Source of the DNA: Symsagittifera roscoffensis
Taxonomy: Eukaryota > Xenacoelomorpha > Acoela > Convolutidae
Length of the DNA: 64,000 bases
Direction of reading: 5' to 3'
Assembly (NCBI RefSeq): GCF_963678635.1
Contig: NC_087070.1
Span: forward strand, 34,907,109-34,971,108
Numbering within the stretch: position 1 is the first letter of the stretch; each line of letters starts with the position of its first letter. Positions 56,205-64,000 of this stretch are shown piece by piece. The notes beneath the pieces were generated by a model that was not told the origin of the DNA, made no database searches, and saw nothing but the letters and a program-made list of their open reading frames with translations. Made by a program: the position numbers and the translations under genes.

Positions 56205-58965
56205 CTTCACAATAGTTGCGCAGTTAACAGGCGAGATTAGCATAATATTATAGTTATGCAATTAGCAATCGATAGCAGGTTGTTTCAAAGTATTCAAACT
56301 AAAGGTTGCAGCATACAAGCTAACGGCACTGCTGAATGGTAATAATAAATACAAAAAGTTGAGCAGTCGGTTTTCTTTGTGCGAAGTAAGAAGATAAGTC
56401 AAGATAATGGAAACTTGGTGTACCATTTACCAGTTAGAAGAAAATGAAAATGACTTAAGATGGGAACAAAAGAAGCGTAACAAGTGAATATTCTACTCTA
56501 GTATTACATACTAGCACTGTTAATAAGGAAGGCAGGAAAGTATTACCTTTGTTTTGGGTGAACTTGAATGCTGGTAAGTAGTTTCTGAAGTTGCGAGGAG
56601 GAATTAGACCCAATCAGGCGAATATCTTATACCCCTGCAGTTGTAGTGAAAAAGTTACTTTCTGTCCACCAAAAGACTGAAATATTCTGAAGCAAAACAA
56701 ATAAGGCGACAGAATAATTATATTTTCAGGAGCTTAAAAAACTTGGCGACAAGTAGATGTCTATGTCTTAAAATCTGTTTTAATAATAAACATTTAAGAT
56801 CATCTTAAGGGTAAAAATTTATATTCAATTAAAATAACTCTTTAAATTCAGATAACTCTTGAAATAAATTTGCAAAAACTATTTATCAAAGTGCTCTGTC
56901 AAAATAAGGAAGCACCAATTATTTTTTTTTTCAAATGAACTGAATATGCTGTACAGTAAATCAACGGCAACTTGCTTAAGTCCCGAGAAAATAAGGCAAA
57001 ACAAGGCACAGGAAGCAAAGAAGAATAAAATTTGATATTATTTAACTGAAAGATAATCAAGGATTAAAATTAATTGCTGAATACGGATTGGATTCAATTT
57101 AAGGACTCTAAAATAAGTCTTCTACTTTGCTGAAACGTATTAGGAGTCCTTTTGCGGAAAAACAAAGCGTGAGTAGAAAAATAATTTAACTTCAATAAGC
57201 CAAAGGTTTTCGACCTGTGTGTGATTTTTATCAAAGGAATTGACATGAGGGCTTTGAATTTGACATGTTGTGATCAAAAAGCGGATATCGAAGTTATTGT
57301 AGTGTAGATTCTAGAGAAGTGTTTTCGAATCAAGTAAAATCGAAACAGTAACACAGGTAAATCTAATAAGTACTGGAATTTGAATAAAATAAAGATAAAA
57401 GCAAGTTTTGGTAGCCTTTTGTCGGAAGTGAACCTTTGTTCGATAAGCAGCAAAGTACAAGTTGAACTGCCTATATTAAATCTGGAGTTTCAGAGTTTGA
57501 GCTAACTAAGCAGGTAGTTTCGTTTGAGTTGATATGATTTATTATGGATTAGAGGTAAGGATTCTACTAAGGTGATTTTCAGAATGTACTCCTAGGAGCC
57601 GACTTGTGATTGTTGGACGTTGAACTGTTTCAGAAACACCTAAGCAAAGTAGCAATTCACAAATAAAGCTACAAGCAGATTCGCTAAAACCCTGCGATAC
57701 CTTGCGGGTTAACAGATTTATGTCTTTGATAGCAATAGCTTTTTATTGCCCACAAAAGGAGCTGAAGCTTTGATTTAGTCATGAACTTGAGAAAAATATA
57801 ACAAAAACTAACTCATTGTGAAATTCATTTTTGTTGAATAGATATTTCACGCCAGCTCTAATCGAGTTCATTTGACGTTTTTTTTAAAATGCCGACGTTT
57901 TTTTTTTCAATGCTGGCTTACTTTTTTTGCGCAAATTCCTTTAATAAGAAGCTATCTGTTGATTTGTACGAAGAATTTTAGTGAAGTTTTTAATAAGATC
58001 AATCTGCGACCGCCCAATCCCCCCTTAATGTTGGTTACCAAACTATATGAAAGCCCCTTTGTCAATAATTTATGAGCGCCATTTCTGGCTAAAACTTGTT
58101 TGACCAACCCTGAAAGCTTTCTTTTCTGTAGGCGCCAATATATACTAATTTTGAAGATGTGAGCCCAGAAAACTTTATGGTGCAGCAAATTTTGCTAAAT
58201 ATAATTATTTTATGGTTTGGGCAGAGCTCAGAAATGTCTCTTTAAGAACTTTATTCTGCAGAAAAAAGTAAATAAAATTCACTTGCGAAACGAGAAGTCA
58301 TTCACGCTTTTTCACGCTATTTGTACTTTGAACCTTGGAGGGCATAATTTGTCTTCCTTTTACCGAATTTAAACTGAACTGAAAAAAATCGGAAGTCAAG
58401 CCGTGAAAAATCAAATTTGAGCATGATCATGTTATAAGACTAGCTGAAAAAAAGCATCTCAAAAAGTGTTTCACTTCGTTCATTGATACCAATAACGAAA
58501 TGTCAGTTGGAACAAAAGGAAATGAGCAAGAAAGAATAATAAATGGTGTTATTGCCTAATTATTATACTATATTATAGCACATCATATCATTATCAAACA
58601 TGTTTTTTAAAAATTTTCAAAAAACAATAAATTACCTTAATGTTCTTTGAACTTCTAGAATCTTTCGCGATATACCTTGATGATAATAATAAACCAATGT
58701 GAAAAAATTGGATCAATAGGTGTTTATTCTTAAGAACTTAAAAAACAGAAGCGAAGCTGAGTTTTGCACCACTTGCGATAACACTCAAAAATAGTACGTA
58801 ATCTAGCCGGAAAAAAGACGAAGGCAAAAGTCAAAAAAGAGAAAACAAAATCGATAAAAACAAACATCAACCAATATTTTTAGAGGGTTTTCTTTTCTCA
58901 GTGAATTACGTATAAGTGCCTCAAAAAATCTAAACACAAACAATAACACTGTTTTAAAGAACTAA

Positions 58966-59500
58966 ACAAGACTGCTCGAAACAGGGCAGAGCCCTGAATG
59001 TTCCGACTGCCTTTTAAGTTTTATCGAGCAGTAGTAACATAAAAAAATTAATTGTAATGAAATAAAATGAAAAAAAAATTCTAAAATTTGAATTTTTGAA
59101 ATGAAATTATCCCCCCACACGCCATATAAAGTTTAAAAGAATCGATTTCGCTCATTGTAACAAATCAACTATGGCAAATAAGTTTCTTTCAACCAATTTG
59201 GAACGATTTCTATGACGGATTAAATCTCCGCTTACGCGTTCATAGCGCGAAATATATCGCGCGTTAATTGTCCCAAATTGGCCAAAATGGCAATCTTTGA
59301 ACCCCCATAACTTTACAACAAATAGTCACAGGTGAAATATCTTTTCAAGTTTAAGCTCAAGACAACAATACCTTTTGAATGATATAAAAAGTTCGTCAAA
59401 AATGGCTAGTTAAAAAGTCGAAATTTGTCTGAAAAAAAAACCCACCCCTTGTACAAATATTCCGTTACTTTCGTATCGAAAGTCAGAACAATAAGTATTT
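58966..59500 (-). repeat. Family E repeat, copy 3 (with hairpin end)
   Basis: Begins (plus) CAAGACTGCTCGAAACAGGGC, then a hairpin CAGGGCaGAGCCCTG; continues through CTCCGCTTACGCGTTCATAG and CGCGAAATATATCGCGCG to GTCAGAACAATAA. Confidence 0.75.
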
Positions 59501-59530
59501 TTGGGAATTATCATTGCATTCCAAATGCAA

Positions 59531-59838
59531 ACAAGACTGCTCGTATCAGGGCGAAGCCCTGAATGTTCCGACTGCCTTTTAAGATTTATGGAGCAGCAGT
59601 AATAACATTAAAAAAATAAATGAAATAAAATAAAATGAAAGTTATTTTTTCTAAAATTTGAAACTTTTTATGAAAATCATCTCCCCACTCGCCATATAAA
59701 GTATAAAAAGATAGATTTCGTTCCTTGTAACAAATCAATTATGACAAACAAGCTTCGTTGAACCAATTATAAGACGGATTAAATCTCCGCTTACGCGTTA
59801 ATAGCGCAAATTATATCGCGCGTTAATTGTCCCAAATC
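59531..59838 (-). repeat. Family E repeat, copy 4 (hairpin end, shortened)
   Basis: Begins CAAGACTGCTCGTATCAGGG with the hairpin CAGGGCGAAGCCCTG. Ends at CGCGCGTTAATTGTCCCAAAT without the outer block of copies 1-3. It is about 40 bases from copy 3. Confidence 0.75.
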
Positions 59839-60715
59839 TCTGAAATTTACTAGTGATAACTAACTAAGACGAAGAAAAATGCCGAAATATAAAAATCCTT
59901 CCAACTTTCTGAAATCCGAGCAAAAATGATTTAGAAAGAAAATCGTCTATTTTTTTCTAAATTCTCGGCAACTGCCATTTGCCGCCACCTTAAGAAACGA
60001 AGACTATAAATTTACTAGCAAAAACTCTATTTAAGAGACCTAACATTGGAGCATAGATATTTTTAATAACTATTTTTGGCGAATATCTCATTTTAAAATG
60101 AGTACTTATTGTTTTTGAGACAAGTGCCTAAAATGCCGGTTTTGATTCTCAAACTAGTTAAGTAGTGTTCAATTGGTATAGTATATTAGTACTAGTAAAC
60201 AAGAAGTCCAATTAAATTATTTCCCACTAAGCTGAACACATGGGTTCCCTGCTAGTTCGACTGCGCCACATTTTGACTTCGGCCGAATGTCCATGCAGAC
60301 GATATAAGAAAAATTTCACTAGCTTTTGTTTTTAATTTATTCAATTTCTGTTCCACGTGACAACTCAGCTATGATAAATAAAGTGGAAATATAGACAGTT
60401 TTTTTTTAAAACGAACTATTTCAGTATAAATTTTAACGATTTTTCAGCCTTTGGCGAAAACAATATTGATTTCTTCCCCTTTTGGTAACAAGTAAAAAAT
60501 ATTAATACTTATTAACTGCTAATTCAAATGTTAAGCATGCTTGATTATTGTAGCAAGTAACTTTATTTCGTCCCCTTTTGCAAGTGGGAAAATAGAAACA
60601 GAGGTTTGATATCGTCCAACCGGTTTTTCGTACAACTGGCAATGTTTAAGTAATGTAGCACAAATTCACCAAAGCAGCGCCAACTGACAACTAATAAAGG
60701 GAGAGGAGCGTTGAA

Positions 60716-60747
60716 ATGAGTAGCGATAAACAAGCTATCCTTTCAAG
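60716..60747 (+). CDS. Candidate first coding exon, plus strand (weak)
   Basis: ATG in a moderate context starts MSSDKQAILS and reaches an excellent donor CAAG|GTAAGT after 32 bases. No downstream exon could be recognised, so this is only a candidate start of a divergent neighbour gene. Confidence 0.25.
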
Positions 60748-61289
60748 GTAAGTGATTTCACCTGGTCGCCAAATTCAGTTGCAGTTGTTTGTTGTAGACG
60801 TTGCAGCTACTCACTGATGCCTCATGTCGTCATGTCAAGTTAATTTGGTAAACATGCAAATTGGCCTTAATCATCGCATGCAGCCAAATTATAACTAGTT
60901 CAGCACAAACTGGTTAACTCCTTTATAAACAATAACGTGCCACCCATGCTCTTATGTTGCGCCGCCAAGGTACGCCACTGAAGCTGTTCTTACAAAACTA
61001 CTCTGAAAGTTAACAAGGCATGAATACATATTTGGTTCAAATTAAATAGGTTAATTTGCATGCGGCTTAAGGGTAAACTAAGTTAATCCCATCGTTCGAT
61101 TTCAATAATTCTTCAAGTAATTATAAAAAGATCTACACGTTGCTCCTAACATAAATCCTTCTGCCAGCAGACAACCTCAACTGTAAATGTTTATTGAGGG
61201 AAAAGACTTCATGCAAAAGGATATCACATTTATACATGCATCTAAACGACTAAATTATCTGACGCCGCAGTGACTGTACCGACAACGAA

Positions 61290-61493
61290 ATGGGAAGAAA
61301 ATTTGTATTCGTATTTGTTGGGTGTGTATGGTTTTTCTCACTTTTTTTACTATCGTTTCATGCAAAGTCAGCTACCACAAAGTCCAGTGAAATATCACGA
61401 CTTATCCCTCTAAGCATTGACTCGATCGATATTTTAAAAAAAGCAGAAAATGTCACGAAGTCGTTAAAAACAAATGCGAGCCTTTTCCGGTGA
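61290..61493 (+). CDS. Candidate secreted or signal-peptide exon, plus strand
   Basis: 67 codons: MGRKFVFVFVGCVWFFSLFL then LSFHAKSA is a convincing signal peptide with cleavage site, followed by a polar stretch with N-glycosylation sites (NVT, NAS). The TGA overlaps a possible donor CCG|GTGATA, so it is either a short secreted peptide or a first exon. No family recognised. Confidence 0.35.
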   Translation: MGRKFVFVFVGCVWFFSLFLLSFHAKSATTKSSEISRLIPLSIDSIDILKKAENVTKSLKTNASLFR

Positions 61494-63639
61494 TATATTA
61501 CAATAGTTGGCAGAATCAAGTTAAATAGCTGGATCACTTTTTGTTAAACTTCGATTAGTATTCATAATATAATTCAAAAGCCAATTTTTTTGGCGAAATA
61601 AGTGTAAAATTTGAGTTTTTGACTGACATTGTATCTGGCAGAGTAATGTATTTGCAAAAACTATGTTAGCAGCATGTACAATTGATTGGAAATGAAATGA
61701 CTATATAATTCATTATATATTCTCAAATTTAATACATGAACTGCGCTCAAAATTACCACCTATTGGAACATATCAACGGTTTTCCTTTTTAGACAAATTT
61801 GGAGAGTCAACTGTTCATGTTGCTTAATAGCTCAGCTGTTCATAAAACTTTGAAATTAATTTGAAGCAGTCAAGGTAAATGTTATGACTAGTTTGTTCTA
61901 AGCTAACTTTTTCCACCGCATGCAAAAAACGTCAAAAAAAATTGAAAAAAAAACGAAGTAATTTTATGATTTTATTTTTGTTTTTTTTTGAGAAAATAAC
62001 AGCGGTCCGAAACTTCCGTGCTTTTTGCACAGCAACCAGCTCCTCTTTTTCATTCGCATCTATTCGCATTGAGACGAAGCTGAGACTCGCACCACTAGCG
62101 ATCCAACAAAAAATGGCATCTAGCCCAAAAAAGGGACGCAAGCTGAATCGAAAAAAAATATATATATATTAAAAAAACAATAATTTGCAAAATTGATTTT
62201 TTAACGTTTGCCTGGAACGCGGGTAAATTTAAGGAAAAATACAACTGCCAGTGTTGAAGAGCCATCTAGAACAAATTTGATCAAGCGGATACTGAGAAGA
62301 CAAAATTTGTGTAGACGACTGTTGAGCCGAAAAAAAAAAATTGAGCTATAAAACGTTTTGAGCCAAACCATTCCAAATCCCCCGCACACTTACCTTTCCA
62401 TAAGCACAAAAGCCCTTTAAAAAACATGATGCTTCATACAACGAATTAACATGCAACTAAACAGATATGCATCAGCCGAAACCATTTAAGCCGGAAAAAA
62501 AACTTTAAAAGGAAAAAAGGAGAAGAAAGACACTAAAAACAAGAGTTGATTTTCAACCAACAATAAAATTTCGAATGAAACGATCATTTAAAAGGCAGAC
62601 AGGTTCAGAAAAAAATCTGTTGATAGGCATTCTGTTCTGTTGCTATCAGCTACCTTTGGCTGTGGCTAACAGCCGAGCTAACTGCTTCAACTGATTTTGT
62701 GAAACAATTTGTTAACTAGAAAAAGTATATATTCCAGTTTTATAACGCTTGCTAATCGCAAGAGTAAATACAGCAACAAATTTAGCCAGCGTTTTGTACA
62801 CGTTATACGATATAAGACAGAGCATACGAAAAACTGCTTATACGGTATAAGATTAAAGGAGAGATCAGATTTATACGATAAATTATACGACTTAACGAAA
62901 CCGATAGGTGGCGACTTTTTTGTGAGACAGGTATTTTTTCATTGTGTTCTAAAGATTGATTGATATAAGGGGCGGCTCAACTCCAACATAAAAAGTTTTC
63001 TTAGAACAATCAGAGAATTTCCGGAAAAAAATCGAGTACCAAAAACAGTCTAGAAAGCCTTGAGCGGTTACTGTAATTGATCTTTTGATCTCAAGTTATA
63101 CAATGATGTTTTTATACCAAAACCAAAAAATACGATTTGAAGTCATACGATAGTCAGATTATATGATTATAAATTACACGATTCTTTCATTATACGTCAA
63201 TACTCTGTCATTGGACTCCTTTCATGCTAATTGGGGCCAGCCAAAACGAACCACCTTTTAGAGACTATAATAGAGGCCTAATGGTGGGCGCATAGGAACT
63301 TTAAAGCATATATCAGCTAATTTTATCTAATTTATAGTTATTTCAGTTCATTATTACTCGCCAAAAAAACAACATCAATATATCGATGATACAAAAATTG
63401 TGAATTAAGAAAAAATTGTTTCAAACAAAGCATTCAAGCTTGAAAACATTTCAATCCTTAAAGAATTTGGTGAAATACCTAAAATTCTCAAAGCTAAAAA
63501 GAAAGTAGTAAAATGGTTTACATTAAAATATTCAAAGATCAAGCCAGCATCATGGTGTTAGGTGGCTAACTACTATAGGTATCGATCGAATGCTTGTTAC
63601 ATGCCATATATCATATGACAAAACTTTTCTGACAATGTG
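61494..63639. other. Upstream intergenic sequence, no clear gene
   Basis: AT-rich. It holds a SINE-tail-like piece near 62072-62104 (GAAGCTGAGACTCGCACCAC) and the short hairpin repeat near 62742 (ACGCTTGCTAATCGCAAGAG). Other open frames look random. Confidence 0.4.
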
Positions 63640-63722
63640 GAGGAACTGGGCGTGTGTGTTTTAGTTTTTTTTTGAAGCAAAATCAGGTACCACAAAAAAC
63701 TATCGGAATGAGCCGAGAGATA
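63640..63722 (+). repeat. Family H repeat, copy 3 (cut by family E)
   Basis: TGTGTTTTAGTTTTTTTT.. to GAGCCGAGAGATATA, where other copies continue TCATATTAAAGCCC; here family E begins instead. Confidence 0.6.
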
Positions 63723-64000
63723 TACAAGACTGCTCGTATCAGGGCGAAGCCCTGAATGTTCCGACTGCCTTTTAAGGTTTATGGAGCAGTAATAACATTT
63801 AAAAAATTCAATGAAATAAAACAAAATGAAAAAAAATTTTTTTCTAAATTTTGAAATTTTTTATGAAAATCATCCCCCCACACGCCATATAAAGTACAAA
63901 AGGATAAATTTCGCTCCTTGTAACAAACCAATTATGGCAATTAAGCTTCTTTTAACCAATTTGGAACGATTTCTAAGACGGATTAACTCTCCGCTTACGC
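63723..64000 (-). repeat. Family E repeat, copy 5 (runs off the window)
   Basis: Hairpin end CAAGACTGCTCGTATCAGGG at 63723, then GGAACGATTTCTAAGACGG and CTCCGCTTACGC up to the window edge. Confidence 0.75.

Larger units (their letters stand above)
56205..60715. other. Upstream flank of CPD with repeats
   Basis: Should contain the CPD promoter and 5' UTR, but I see no distinct core promoter motif. It holds a family A relic (58262-58490), a SINE-tail piece near 58748 and family E copies. A weak hAT-MITE-like piece (GGCGCCAATATATACTAATT) lies near 58131. Confidence 0.5.

Noticed and set aside
58131-58150. A fourth hAT MITE copy
   Set aside because: Only about 20-30 bases (GGCGCCAATATATACTAATT) match; neither terminus is present.

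Overview
This is animal (metazoan) genomic DNA: very AT-rich, with long GT-AG introns, one gene cut into 21 small exons, and many dispersed and tandem repeats. No bacterial operons, rRNA genes or CRISPR arrays are present. The gene content and repeat classes fit an invertebrate, but the species cannot be fixed from the sequence alone.

One gene dominates. A carboxypeptidase D-like membrane metallocarboxypeptidase lies on the minus strand. It starts at about 56204 and stops at 2864, spanning roughly 53 kb. I joined 21 exons by hand. Every junction is GT-AG and keeps frame, giving 4176 coding bases (1391 residues), close to the roughly 1380 residues of vertebrate CPD. In order the protein has: a signal peptide; catalytic domain I (HxxE, NR, H, E all present) and a transthyretin-like domain; catalytic domain II (also complete) and a second transthyretin-like domain; a degenerate third carboxypeptidase domain without its zinc ligands and a third transthyretin-like segment; one transmembrane helix; and an acidic cytoplasmic tail.

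The rest of the window is mostly repeats in introns and flanks. (i) A roughly 450-bp family, about 20 copies, has an internal 14-bp inverted repeat near both ends and a small terminal hairpin. Its layout resembles short Helentron-derived elements, and every copy I recognised lies in the same orientation. (ii) Three Helitron-like elements (33386-38464, 47012-48129, 52896-54549) carry arrays of about 160-bp monomers. The first sits exactly inside a family-(i) copy at an A|T site and is organised as a 653-bp four-monomer higher-order repeat. (iii) There are hAT-type MITEs, one with intact 8-bp target duplications, and an hAT transposase remnant beside a large fold-back. (iv) tRNA-derived SINE copies and a small non-LTR reverse-transcriptase relic occur. 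(v) A 183-184-bp satellite of ten units fills 18332-20170. (vi) Two tandem duplications of about 820-830 bp lie in introns 17 and 10.

From 56205 to 64000 lies the upstream side of the gene. It holds repeats and two weak candidate plus-strand first exons (60716 and 61290). From 1 to about 2800 is the 3' flank, with a poly(A) signal just after the stop codon.
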